Shown: in pieces, positions 9,609-19,374 of the stretch | Layout of the letters: every line of letters starts with the position of its first letter | Numbering within the stretch: position 1 is the stretch's first letter | Source: Streptomyces adelaidensis | Lineage (GTDB): Bacteria; Actinomycetota; Actinomycetes; Streptomycetales; Streptomycetaceae | Direction of reading: 5' to 3' | NCBI RefSeq assembly: GCF_016598475.1 | Contig: NZ_JAEMUX010000005.1 | Span: forward strand, 124,001 to 188,000 | DNA: 64,000 bases | Position numbers and translations under genes: made by a program | The notes under the pieces: generated by a model | Database searches by the model: none | What the model was told of the DNA's origin: nothing | Seen by the model: only the letters and a program-made list of their open reading frames with translations

Positions 9609-10060
9609 ATCTAGGGGACCAATTCCGGGTTGTAAACGGGCGGGGACGGTACGTCGGTCAGGGCACGTCGGCGTGCCACATCACGGCACGCGGGCTGTGC
9701 CGGGCGTCCGGCCGCGGCGTCTCCTGTGCGCATGCACCGACACGACACCGCAGCGCCGACGCTCCGCTCAGCAGGCCGTGAGCGGGGGCTCGGCGGGCCG
9801 TCCGTGAGGCCACCGGGGCCCGGCGCGACCCGGCGGAAGCGGAACCCTGGTGGAACCGGGGGCGGCGGCACCGTAGGCGCGGTGCTGTCCGGCGCGGTGC
9901 TGTCCGCTGCGGTGCACGCGTCCCGCGCCCCCGCGACCGTCCCAGCCGACCCCCACCGTCCTGTGGACCACCAGCAAGGAGAACGGAAAGCCGCCGTGCG
10001 ACCGAGCCGACCGCCCCGCCGCCTCGCCCCCGACCCGACCCGCGCAGAGGAGGCCCAGCG
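9609..10060. other. Long intergenic leader upstream of the dioxygenase operon
   Basis: About 450 bp with no convincing gene. It contains an inverted repeat with 7-bp arms (GCGTGCC at 9671-9677, GGCACGC at 9685-9691, 7-bp spacer), a candidate second operator. It also holds a short direct repeat of GCGGTGCTGTCCG around 9891-9915 and the GAGGAGG ribosome-binding site of the next gene. A small open frame here has neither an RBS nor recognisable motifs. Confidence 0.5.
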
Positions 10061-11395
10061 ATGACCGCGACGCCCGTACGGCCCACGGACCGTCTCGCCG
10101 GGGTGCCACGACCGTCCGTCGACGTGAGCGCGTACTTCGACCTCGACCACGGGCTCGTCGACCGTACGATCTTCAGTGACCAGGCCCTGTACCAGCAGGA
10201 GTTGCGCAGGGTCTTCGCGCCGAGCTGGCTGTTCCTCGCCCACGAGAGCCAGTTCGCCAAGCCCGGCGACTTCTTCACCACGTACATGGGGGAGGACCCG
10301 GTCATCGTCGCGATGGGCCGGGACCGCAGGCTGCGGGCGTTCCTCAACGCCTGCCGGCACCGCGGGATGCGGGTCTGCCGGGCCGACGCGGGCGCGACCA
10401 AGGCGTTCACCTGCAGCTACCACGGCTGGTCGTACGACACCTCGGGCAAGCTCGTCAACGTCCCCAATCAGGGCGACTACCCGGACCACTTCGAGCAGGA
10501 GCGGTGGGGACTGGTCGAGGTCGCGCGGCTCGACTCGTACAAGGGGCTCGTCTTCGCCACCTGGAACCCCGGGGCGCCCCCGCTCGTCGAGGCGCTGGGC
10601 GGCATGACCTGGTACATGGACGCCATGCTCGACCGCGACCCGGAGGGCACCGAGGTGGTCGGCGGGGTGCACAAGTGGGTGCTGGAGGGCAACTGGAAGC
10701 TGGCGGCCGAGCAGTTCGCCTCCGACTGGTACCACGTCAACATCTCGCACGCCTCCGCGCTGATGGTCATGTCCCCGACGGGCAAGGGCCCCAAGTCGGA
10801 GATCGTGCAGACGCCGGGGCGGCAGTACGCCGATCCGCTCGGGCACGGGCACGGCTTCCCGACCCACCCCAAGAGCCGCTTCGACGACCGCGTCGTGCAC
10901 GCCCACTACGACTACGAGGCGCTGCGCGAGCGGCTCGGTGACGCCCGGGTGGAAGGGCCGATGACCACCGGCCACGCCACCGTCTTCCCCAACTTCTCCT
11001 ACCTCCCGGTCAACGGCTCCATCCGCGTCTGGCACCCCAAGGGCCCGGACCGGATGGAGGTCTGGGCCTGGACACTCGTCGACCGGTCCATGCCGGACGA
11101 CGTGAAGGACGCGCAACGGCTCTACAACCTGCGGACGTTCGGGCCCACCGGCATCTTCGAGCAGGACGACGGCGAGAACTGGAGCGAGGTGCAGGCCACG
11201 GCCCACGGCTTCGTGTCCGGCTCGATGACCCTCAACTACCAGATGGGGCTGGGGCTGGAGGCCGAGGACGGTGTCCACCCGGGCACCACCGGCCGCCTCT
11301 ACACCGACGGCGCCGCCCGCGGCCTGTACGCCCGCTGGCGCGACCTGATGAACACACCCGCCTGGCACGAGAAGGACGAGAAGGACGCCGCATGA
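10061..11395 (+). CDS. hcaE: Rieske aromatic-ring dioxygenase, alpha (large) subunit, HcaE/BphA1-like
   Basis: 444 aa. The Rieske [2Fe-2S] ligands are C98-x-H100 and C118-x2-H121 (TCSYHGW). The mononuclear iron site shows D222, H225 and H230 (SDWYHVNISH), with a late Asp in EQDDGENW near 369. It would add O2 across an aromatic ring to give a cis-dihydrodiol. A GAGGAGG site precedes ATG 10061. Its stop overlaps the ferredoxin start (ATGA). The downstream MhpC/HcaB/MhpB-like genes point to a phenylpropionate or cinnamate substrate, but biphenyl-type compounds cannot be excluded by sequence alone. Confidence 0.88.
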   Translation: MTATPVRPTDRLAGVPRPSVDVSAYFDLDHGLVDRTIFSDQALYQQELRRVFAPSWLFLAHESQFAKPGDFFTTYMGEDPVIVAMGRDRRLRAFLNACRHRGMRVCRADAGATKAFTCSYHGWSYDTSGKLVNVPNQGDYPDHFEQERWGLVEVARLDSYKGLVFATWNPGAPPLVEALGGMTWYMDAMLDRDPEGTEVVGGVHKWVLEGNWKLAAEQFASDWYHVNISHASALMVMSPTGKGPKSEIVQTPGRQYADPLGHGHGFPTHPKSRFDDRVVHAHYDYEALRERLGDARVEGPMTTGHATVFPNFSYLPVNGSIRVWHPKGPDRMEVWAWTLVDRSMPDDVKDAQRLYNLRTFGPTGIFEQDDGENWSEVQATAHGFVSGSMTLNYQMGLGLEAEDGVHPGTTGRLYTDGAARGLYARWRDLMNTPAWHEKDEKDAA

Positions 11396-11784
11396 CCACC
11401 ACCGGCACAGGTATCACCGGCACAGGTATCACCGGCACAGGTATCGGTATCCGGGTCGCCGCCGTCGGCGACATCGAGGACGGCGAGGCGCTGCGGGTGC
11501 CCCCCGAGACCAGCGGTCACGGCGACGCCATCGCCGTCTTCCACGACGGCGGCGCCTACTACGCCCTCGACGACATCTGCTCGCACGGCCAGGCGTCCCT
11601 GTCCGAGGGCTGGATCGAGGACGGCGAGGTCGAGTGCCCGCTGCACAGCGCCCGCTTCTGTCTGAAGTCGGGCGAGCCGCAGTGCATGCCGGCCACCCTC
11701 GCCGTGCGCACTCACCGCGTCGAGGTCCGCGACGACGCCATCTGGCTCCACCCGGGTCGCACCGCCGCGGAGGCCGCCGAATGA
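11392..11784 (+). CDS. hcaC: Rieske-type ferredoxin component of the dioxygenase
   Basis: 130 aa. The cluster ligands are C63-x-H65 and C82-x2-H85 (ECPLHSARF), as in HcaC/BphF ferredoxins that carry electrons from the reductase to the oxygenase. Both ends overlap neighbours by ATGA, so coupling is tight. The N-terminus is odd: three copies of GTGIT/GTGIG encoded by a 15-bp tandem repeat (GGCACAGGTATCACC) add a low-complexity extension before the fold begins near residue 20. Confidence 0.9.
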   Translation: MTTTGTGITGTGITGTGIGIRVAAVGDIEDGEALRVPPETSGHGDAIAVFHDGGAYYALDDICSHGQASLSEGWIEDGEVECPLHSARFCLKSGEPQCMPATLAVRTHRVEVRDDAIWLHPGRTAAEAAE

Positions 11785-13007
11785 GCTCCCCGCCGTCCTC
11801 GCCCCGGCGGATCGCCGTCGTCGGCGCGGGCCTGGCCGCCGTCTCCACCTGCGACGCGCTGCGCGCCCAGGGGTACGACGGGGAGCTGGTCCTGTACTCC
11901 GCCGAGCGCGGCCTGCCCTACGACCGTCCGCCGCTCAGCAAGGACGTACTGCTCGGCAAATCCCGGCGCGCGGACATCATGCTGCGGCCCGAGCAGTGGT
12001 ACGCGGACCAGCGCGTCCAACTGCGTGCGGGCGCCCGGGTGGCCGCGATCCGCCCCCACTCGGGCGGCCTTGAACTGGCCGACGGCACGGTGGCCGCGGC
12101 CGACCGCGTCGTGCTGGCCACCGGCGGCACACCGCGCCCGCTGCCGGTGCCCGGCGGTGACGATCCGGCGGTCCACCTGCTGCGCACCTGGGAGGACGCC
12201 GAGCGCCTCCGCGAACGGCTGCTGCCCGGCGCCCGGGTGATCGTCGTCGGTGCCGGGCTGATCGGCGCCGAGACCGCTGCCGTCGCCGTCGCCCTGGGCT
12301 GCCGGGTCACCCTCGTCGACCCGGTGCCGGTGCCGCTGGCCGCGGCCGTCGGCGGTGACATCGCGGGCGCGCTGCACCGCAGACACACCGCCGAGGGCAT
12401 CGAGGTGGTCACCGCCGGAGTCGGGAGCGTCGAGCGTCACCCCGGCGGCCTCCTCGTACGCCTCGCCGGGCACGGCGACCCCCTCGCCGCCGACACGCTG
12501 GTGGCCGGCATCGGCATCCGCCCGGCCACGGAGACGGCCGAAACCGCCGGCCTGCGGGTCGGCAACGGCGTCGTCGTCCACCCAGGGCAGCGCACGTCCC
12601 ACCCGAACGTCTTCGCCGTCGGCGACGTCGCCCGCCCCGACGGCCACCGCGTCCGCCACGAGCACTGGGAGGCGGCCCAACGGGACGGCGAGGCCGCCGC
12701 CCTCGGCATCCTGGGCCGTCCGGTGCCGGCCGCCGGCGCCCCCTGGTTCTGGTCCGACCGACACGGCTCCCGCCTGGAGGCCGTCGGCACGATGGCGGAC
12801 GCCGACCGGACCGTCCTCCGCGGCGACCCGGCCACCGGCGCCTTCACCGCCTTCGGCCTGCGCGGCGACCACCTGATCGCAGCCGCCACCATCGACCGCG
12901 CCCGCGACATCAAGGCCGCCCGCCGCATCATCGACCGAGGCGTCCCGCTGTCCCCCACCGACCTGACCGACGAGCACACCGACCTACGAACCCTGCTGAA
13001 CCGCTGA
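11781..13007 (+). CDS. hcaD: Ferredoxin-NAD(+) reductase component of the dioxygenase
   Basis: 408 aa FAD/NAD(P)-binding pyridine nucleotide-disulfide reductase of the HcaD/BphA4 type. It has an N-terminal FAD loop VVGAGLAAVS, LPYDRPPLSK, a second dinucleotide loop VVGAGLIGAE near 150-160, and the FAD-binding TSHPNVFAVGDVA segment. It passes electrons from NADH to the adjacent Rieske ferredoxin. ATG 11781 overlaps the ferredoxin stop. A repeat tract separates it from the beta-subunit gene. Confidence 0.9.
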   Translation: MSSPPSSPRRIAVVGAGLAAVSTCDALRAQGYDGELVLYSAERGLPYDRPPLSKDVLLGKSRRADIMLRPEQWYADQRVQLRAGARVAAIRPHSGGLELADGTVAAADRVVLATGGTPRPLPVPGGDDPAVHLLRTWEDAERLRERLLPGARVIVVGAGLIGAETAAVAVALGCRVTLVDPVPVPLAAAVGGDIAGALHRRHTAEGIEVVTAGVGSVERHPGGLLVRLAGHGDPLAADTLVAGIGIRPATETAETAGLRVGNGVVVHPGQRTSHPNVFAVGDVARPDGHRVRHEHWEAAQRDGEAAALGILGRPVPAAGAPWFWSDRHGSRLEAVGTMADADRTVLRGDPATGAFTAFGLRGDHLIAAATIDRARDIKAARRIIDRGVPLSPTDLTDEHTDLRTLLNR

Positions 13008-13050
13008 ATCCCCCGGCCCGCTCCCGCCCCGGGGCCCCGGCACCTGCACT

Positions 13051-13510
13051 GCGGCTTGTCCGTCGTCTTCCGGAGGCCGGGTGGCGGCTTGTGCGTCCAC
13101 TGGGCCTGGTGGTCGTGCGGCGGCTTGTGCGGCCGGCCCCGGTGGTCGTCCGGCGACCTGTCGACCGACCCGGGTCGTGCGGCGGCTTGTGCGGCCGGCC
13201 CCGGTGGTCGTGCGGCGACCTGTCCGACCGGCCTGGCGGTGGTGCCGCAGCCCGTCTGTCAGGCCCCGGCGGTAGTACCGAGCCCTTTCCGCCCGACCCC
13301 CGTCGTCCGGCGACTTGTCCCACCCGTACGTCAGGCCCGGGCGCTGGTGCCGCGATCTGTGCGGCTGGCTTCGGCGGTGGTGCAGCGGCCTGTGCGAGCG
13401 GCCGCCGGCGGTGGTGCCGCGACCCGTATGTCAGGCCCCGGCGGTCGTGCCGCGACCCGTAGGCCCCGCCCCGGCGGTCACACCGCGAACCCGGCCGAGC
13501 GGCCCCGGAA
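13051..13510. repeat. Degenerate ~30-bp tandem repeat tract inside the catabolic operon
   Basis: The 627-bp gap between hcaD and hcaF is largely made of about a dozen diverged units of roughly 30 bp with the theme CCCCGGYGGTNGTGCCGCGACCTGT. A 29-bp block beginning CGGCTTGTGCGGCCGG occurs twice almost unchanged near 13120 and 13182. The frame of hcaF stays open through it but codes only low-complexity Arg/Ala/Val/Pro. It has no separate gene. Confidence 0.7.
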
Positions 13511-13634
13511 GCCGGGCCGTGGCCTGGTCGGTCGGTCTGCGCGGTCGTGCCGCACCACGGCACACGCACTCCCCCCACCCCGCACTCCGCGCTGGAATGT
13601 CTTCACCCAGCGCGGCCCGCAGGAGGAAGCCCCG

Positions 13635-14201
13635 ATGAGTATCCATATCCCGGAGCCGGCGGTCGCCGAGACCGGGTCCGGCGCCGATGCCGACATCCGG
13701 CTGCACTTCGAAGTGCAGCGGTTGTACGCCGGTGAAGCCCAGTTGCTCGACCAGCATCGCTACGCCGACTGGCTGGAGCTGTTCACCGACGATCTGCACT
13801 ACTGGGCCCCGGTGCGCACCAACCGGCTGCGCCGGCAGCAGGCGCTGGCCGACGGTGCGCCCGGGGAGGTGGCGATCTTCGACGAGACCAAGGCGAGTCT
13901 GGCCTGGCGGATCCGCCGCTTCGACTCGGGCATGGCCTGGGCCGAGGACCCGCCGTCACGGTCACGGCACCTGATCACCAACGTCATGGTCCGGGACGCC
14001 GAAGAACCGGGGGAGTACGTCGCCGAGTCGGCCTTCCTCTGCTACCGCAACCGCCTGGAACGCGAGGTCGACCTCTACGCCGGTGGCCGCACCGACCTGC
14101 TGCGCCGCGACCCGGACGACGGGCGGCTGCTGATCGCCCGCCGCACGATCCTGCTCGACCAGAACGTCCTCCTCGCCAAGAACATCAGCACCTTCCTCTG
14201 A
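13635..14201 (+). CDS. hcaF: Aromatic-ring dioxygenase, beta (small) subunit
   Basis: 188 aa SnoaL/NTF2-like ring-hydroxylating beta subunit, with conserved LLDQHRYADWLELFTDD near the N-terminus, a HLITNVMV core strand, and a C-terminal ARRTILLDQNVLLAKNIS segment typical of HcaF/BphA2. It stabilises the alpha3beta3 oxygenase. AGGAGG lies 8 nt before ATG 13635, which rules out the longer open frame through the repeats. It is unusual that alpha and beta genes are separated by the ferredoxin, the reductase and a repeat tract. Confidence 0.88.
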   Translation: MSIHIPEPAVAETGSGADADIRLHFEVQRLYAGEAQLLDQHRYADWLELFTDDLHYWAPVRTNRLRRQQALADGAPGEVAIFDETKASLAWRIRRFDSGMAWAEDPPSRSRHLITNVMVRDAEEPGEYVAESAFLCYRNRLEREVDLYAGGRTDLLRRDPDDGRLLIARRTILLDQNVLLAKNISTFL

Positions 14202-14231
14202 CCTCCCCTGACCGGACGACCGGAGACCCTC

Positions 14232-15098
14232 GTGACCACAGCCCAGACCGAAGAGCCGAAGCTCGTCGAGCACACCGTGATGACCACGCTCGGGCCCGTC
14301 GCGGTCAGCGAGACCGGCGAGGGACCGGCGCTGGTGATGCTGCACGGCGGCGGCCCCGGCGCGAGCGCGGTCGCCAACTACCGTCAGAACCTGCCCGCCC
14401 TCGCCCCCCACTTCCGCGTGGTCCTGCCCGACCAGCCGGGCTTCGGCGGCAGCTACCGGCCCACCGAGGCGGACCTGGACGCCCGCAGCATCACCGAGAT
14501 CACCGTCGACGCGCTGCTGCAGACCCTGGACGCCCTCGGCATCGACCGCTTCCACCTGCTCGGCAACAGCCTCGGCGGCGCCGCCGCCATCGCCACCGCG
14601 CTCGAAGTCCCGGACCGCGTCGAGAAGTTGGTGCTCATGGCACCCGGCGGCGGCTGGCTGCCCTTCGGACCCACCCCGACCGAGGGCCAGAAGGCGATGT
14701 TCCGGTACTACAACGGCGAGGGCCCGACGCTGAAGAAGATGCGGGACTTCATCGGCGTGATGACCGCCGAGCCCAAGCGCTGGGCGGACACCGCCCAGGC
14801 CCGCTACGAGGCCTCGCTCGACGAGTCCCACATCGCCTTCTACCACGCCTACAACGCGGCCTTCGCCAAACGGCACGGCATGGACCCGCTCTGGCAGCGC
14901 GTCCACCGGATCAAGGCGTCCACCCTCTTGCTCTGGGGCCGGGACGACCGCACGATCACCCTGGACGGAGCGCAGCTCATGCTCAAGCAGATCCGTGACG
15001 TCCAGCTGCATGTGTTCGGCGGCTGCGGCCACTGGGTGCAGCTGGAGCGGCAGGCCGAGTTCGAGCGTCTGGTCACCGACTTCCTCAAGGAGCACTGA
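14232..15098 (+). CDS. mhpC: Meta-cleavage product hydrolase (MhpC/BphD family)
   Basis: 288 aa alpha/beta hydrolase with oxyanion segment LHGGGPGASA, nucleophile S113 (GNSLGG), Asp in GRDDRT near 238, and H267 (GCGHWVQLE). This family splits a C-C bond in ring-fission products, giving 2-hydroxypenta-2,4-dienoate and, for phenylpropionate, succinate. It starts with GTG 14232 after a CGGAGA site. HcaB follows 3 bp downstream, so both belong to the same transcript. Confidence 0.87.
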   Translation: MTTAQTEEPKLVEHTVMTTLGPVAVSETGEGPALVMLHGGGPGASAVANYRQNLPALAPHFRVVLPDQPGFGGSYRPTEADLDARSITEITVDALLQTLDALGIDRFHLLGNSLGGAAAIATALEVPDRVEKLVLMAPGGGWLPFGPTPTEGQKAMFRYYNGEGPTLKKMRDFIGVMTAEPKRWADTAQARYEASLDESHIAFYHAYNAAFAKRHGMDPLWQRVHRIKASTLLLWGRDDRTITLDGAQLMLKQIRDVQLHVFGGCGHWVQLERQAEFERLVTDFLKEH

Positions 15099-15101
15099 AC
15101 C

Positions 15102-15953
15102 ATGGGCTGGCTGGAGGGCGAGGTCGCCCTGATCACCGGCGGCGGCTCCGGCATCGGCCGTGCCGTCGCCCTGCGCTACCTCGCCGAGGGCGCGCGCGTC
15201 GCCCTCCTCGGCCGTACGGCCGCGCAGTTGGAGGAGGTGGTGACCGCCGCCGGCCACCTCGGCGACCGGGTGCTGCCCCTGACCGGCGACGTGCGCAGCC
15301 CGGAGGACCTGCACCGGGCGGTGGAGACCACGGTCGAACGGTTCGGCAAGCTGGACATCCTCGTCCCGAACGCCGGCATCTGGGACTACCACCGCAGTGT
15401 GACCCGGCTGTCCGGCAAGGAACTGTCCGAGGCCTTCGACGAAATCTTCGCGATCAACGTCAAGGGATACGTACTGGCCGTCGAGGCCGCCTGGCGGGAC
15501 CTGGTCGCCGCGCGCGGAAGCATCGTGATGACCCTGTCGAACGCTTCCTTCCACACCGACGGCGGCGGCTCCCTCTACACCGCCAGCAAGCACGCCTGCC
15601 TCGGCCTGCTGCGCCAGTTCGCCTTCGAACTGGCGCCGCGGGTCCGGGTGAACGGCGTCGCCGTCGGCGGTATGCGCACCCAGCTGCGCGGCCCCGAGAG
15701 CCTCGGCCTGAACAACCGTACGCTCGCCGAGTCCTTCGCCAGGAACGAGGAGGCCCAGGCCCTCTCCGGCGAGAAACCGCCGCCGCTGATCCCGTTGTAC
15801 GACTCCAGCGTCGAACCGGCGGACTTCACCGGCCCGTACGTCTTGCTGGCATCCCGCACCGACAGCGGCACCGTCACCGGTGCCGTGATCCCCGCCGACG
15901 GCGGCATCGCCGTACGCGGCTTCCGCGCGCCGGCCGGCGGCGCGGGCCTCTGA
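15102..15953 (+). CDS. hcaB: cis-dihydrodiol dehydrogenase (HcaB/BphB-type SDR)
   Basis: 283 aa SDR that rearomatises the cis-dihydrodiol to a catechol with NAD+. Visible features are TGGGSGIG (12-19), VPNAGIWDY near 88-96, a catalytic Ser near 146 (TLSNASF), Y159 and K163 (LYTASK). The segment INVKGY and the ELAPRVRVNGVAVGGM stretch are characteristic of the BphB/HcaB branch rather than generic SDRs. It sits between mhpC and the ligase gene. Confidence 0.87.
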   Translation: MGWLEGEVALITGGGSGIGRAVALRYLAEGARVALLGRTAAQLEEVVTAAGHLGDRVLPLTGDVRSPEDLHRAVETTVERFGKLDILVPNAGIWDYHRSVTRLSGKELSEAFDEIFAINVKGYVLAVEAAWRDLVAARGSIVMTLSNASFHTDGGGSLYTASKHACLGLLRQFAFELAPRVRVNGVAVGGMRTQLRGPESLGLNNRTLAESFARNEEAQALSGEKPPPLIPLYDSSVEPADFTGPYVLLASRTDSGTVTGAVIPADGGIAVRGFRAPAGGAGL

Positions 15954-16005
15954 CCCACCCGCCCCATGAGTATCTCGCCCGACAGCCATTGAAGGAGCCG
16001 ACGCC

Positions 16006-17601
<1,596 letters not shown>

Positions 17602-17654
17602 ACCCGCCCACGGCCTGAACCCGCCCACGGTCCAACGATCCAGGAGCACGCGTC

Positions 17655-18194
17655 GTGGCCCCCCCTCCCGAAACCGCGCCGACGCCACCGGCGCCGCCGT
17701 TGCCACCCGTGACCGCCATCGGCGACGGCTGGGTCCTGCGGCCGGTCGACGAACCGCTCGGCGCCCGTCGCTCGGCCGCGAACGGCTACACGGCCTCGCC
17801 CGGTGACGGCGCCGGCCCCGAGGAGTTCCTCGTCCGGGTCCAGCACGTCCGGCACCATCCGCTGCGGGCCTGCTACCCCTACGGCGCGCACGACCTCGTC
17901 GTACGGCTGGACGAACGCGGCGACCGTGCCGGGCGCGGGCCCCTGCACGGCTCCGAGTCCGCCTCGGCGCTGCTGCGCGCCCTCGTCCCCGCCCTCTTCG
18001 CCGCCGACGCGCGCTGTCGCCGTGTCGTCGCCGCGCCGGACGAGCACGACCTCGAAGCGCAGCGCGTCCTGGCGGCCGGGGGCTTGCGAAGGATCACCGA
18101 GGCCGACCTGCCCGACGGCTCCGTCGTACTGTTCGCCGTCGAACCACCGGACATCGCCGAACTGTCCACCGCTCTGGACGACATGCCCCACTGA
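17655..18194 (+). CDS. Uncharacterised small protein, faintly GNAT-like
   Basis: 179 aa, not confidently recognised. A proline-rich N-terminus precedes a mixed alpha/beta body. The C-terminal part (DEHDLEAQRVLAAGGLRRI, then DGSVVLFAVEP) resembles the last helix and strand of GNAT acetyltransferases, but no clear acetyl-CoA loop is seen. CAGGAG lies 8 nt before GTG 17655. It sits between the ligase and the MDR oxidoreductase on the same strand, so it is probably part of the catabolic unit. It could be an accessory acyltransferase-like or binding protein. Confidence 0.6.
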   Translation: MAPPPETAPTPPAPPLPPVTAIGDGWVLRPVDEPLGARRSAANGYTASPGDGAGPEEFLVRVQHVRHHPLRACYPYGAHDLVVRLDERGDRAGRGPLHGSESASALLRALVPALFAADARCRRVVAAPDEHDLEAQRVLAAGGLRRITEADLPDGSVVLFAVEPPDIAELSTALDDMPH

Positions 18195-18357
18195 ACGGAC
18201 GCGAGTGGCCCCGAGCGGACCCGACGCGCCATCAGCCGTACCCCGTACCGGCTGGTGGCGCGCTCGCGTACGTATCGCTGGGCCCTACACGGACCCCCGT
18301 GCTGCCCAGCGGCACACGGACTAGGGCAGGTCGGCCGGTCGGCGCGACCGTGGCCGG

Positions 18358-19359
18358 GTGCTTGCTGCAACCGCCATTTCCCAGAGCGCCGCCGACCCCC
18401 TGTCAGGGCTGGTGCTGCGCGATGTCCCTGTGCCGGCCTCGCGGTCGGGGTGGTCACGCGTCCGCGTGGTGGCCTCCTCGCTGAACATGCATGACGTCTG
18501 GACGCTGAGGGGAGTGGGACACCCCCCGGACCGGCTGCCGATCATCCTCGGCTGCGACGCCGCCGGCTACGACGAGGACGGCAACGCGGTCATCGTCCAC
18601 CCGGTGATCGGCGACCCGGACGCGGGCCGGGGCGACGAGACGCTGGACCCCGACCGCGCGCTGCTGTCCGAGCGGCACGACGGGGCGTTCGCGGAGTATC
18701 TGACCGTGCCCGCCCGCAATCTGATCCCGAAGCCCGACTGGCTCTCCTTCGACGAGGCCGCCTGTCTGCCGGTCGCCTGGACCACGGCCTACCGGATGCT
18801 GTTCACCCAGGCCGGGATCACCGCCGGCGACCGGGTGCTCGTGCAGGGCGCGGGCGGCGGTGTCGCCTCCGCGGCCATCAGGCTCGCGGTGGCCGCCGGC
18901 GCCGTCGTCTACGCCACCAGCCGGAGCGCGGACAAGCGCGCCGAGGCCGAGTCCTGGGGCGTCCGTGCCGCAGTGGCCCCCGGCGAGCGGCTGCCCGAGC
19001 GGGTGGACGTGGTGATCGAGACGGTCGGCGAGGCGACCTGGTCGCACTCGCTGAAGTCGCTGCGCCCCGGCGGCACCGTCGTCATCGCGGGCGCGACGAG
19101 CGGGATGAACCCGCCCGCCGACCTCGGGCGGATCTTCTATCTCCAGCAGCGCATCCTCGGCTCCACCGGCTGCACCCGTGTCGAACTGGTCGCCATGCTG
19201 CGGCTGATGGAGGCCACCGGTGTCCGGCCGGTCATCGACCGGACGCTCCCGCTCGCCGAGATCCACAAGGGCCTCCAGCTCATGATCGACGGCGGCCTCA
19301 CCGGAAAACTCGTCATCCACCCGCCGGGCCCGGCCCGCCCCGGCACCCCCCAGCAGTAA
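18358..19359 (+). CDS. MDR-superfamily zinc-type alcohol dehydrogenase/quinone oxidoreductase
   Basis: 333 aa medium-chain dehydrogenase/reductase. The N-terminal GroES-like half contains SSLNMHDVWTLRG and DGAFAEYL. The Rossmann half contains VQGAGGGVASAAI near 160-172 and a GGTVVIAGATSG loop. The structural-zinc cysteine cluster is absent and the usual GHE is replaced by GCDAAG, so it may work without zinc like quinone oxidoreductases. It starts at GTG 18358, 163 bp after the small gene, and runs 15 bp ahead of the dioxygenase gene. The substrate is unknown; a crotonyl-CoA-reductase-like or alcohol-oxidising step is possible. Confidence 0.82.
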   Translation: MLAATAISQSAADPLSGLVLRDVPVPASRSGWSRVRVVASSLNMHDVWTLRGVGHPPDRLPIILGCDAAGYDEDGNAVIVHPVIGDPDAGRGDETLDPDRALLSERHDGAFAEYLTVPARNLIPKPDWLSFDEAACLPVAWTTAYRMLFTQAGITAGDRVLVQGAGGGVASAAIRLAVAAGAVVYATSRSADKRAEAESWGVRAAVAPGERLPERVDVVIETVGEATWSHSLKSLRPGGTVVIAGATSGMNPPADLGRIFYLQQRILGSTGCTRVELVAMLRLMEATGVRPVIDRTLPLAEIHKGLQLMIDGGLTGKLVIHPPGPARPGTPQQ

Positions 19360-19374
19360 GGAACGGAAACCGCC

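Noticed and set aside
9726..10064. A 112-residue plus-strand frame before the dioxygenase alpha gene
   Set aside because: It has no RBS or motif and is Arg/Pro/Gly-rich; it was treated as leader DNA.
13051..13510. A possible CRISPR array
   Set aside because: The repeats are diverged, contiguous and without unique spacers, and no cas gene is nearby.
13056..13634. An N-terminal extension of the dioxygenase beta subunit through the repeat tract
   Set aside because: It codes only low-complexity repeats; AGGAGG and ATG 13635 give the normal family N-terminus.
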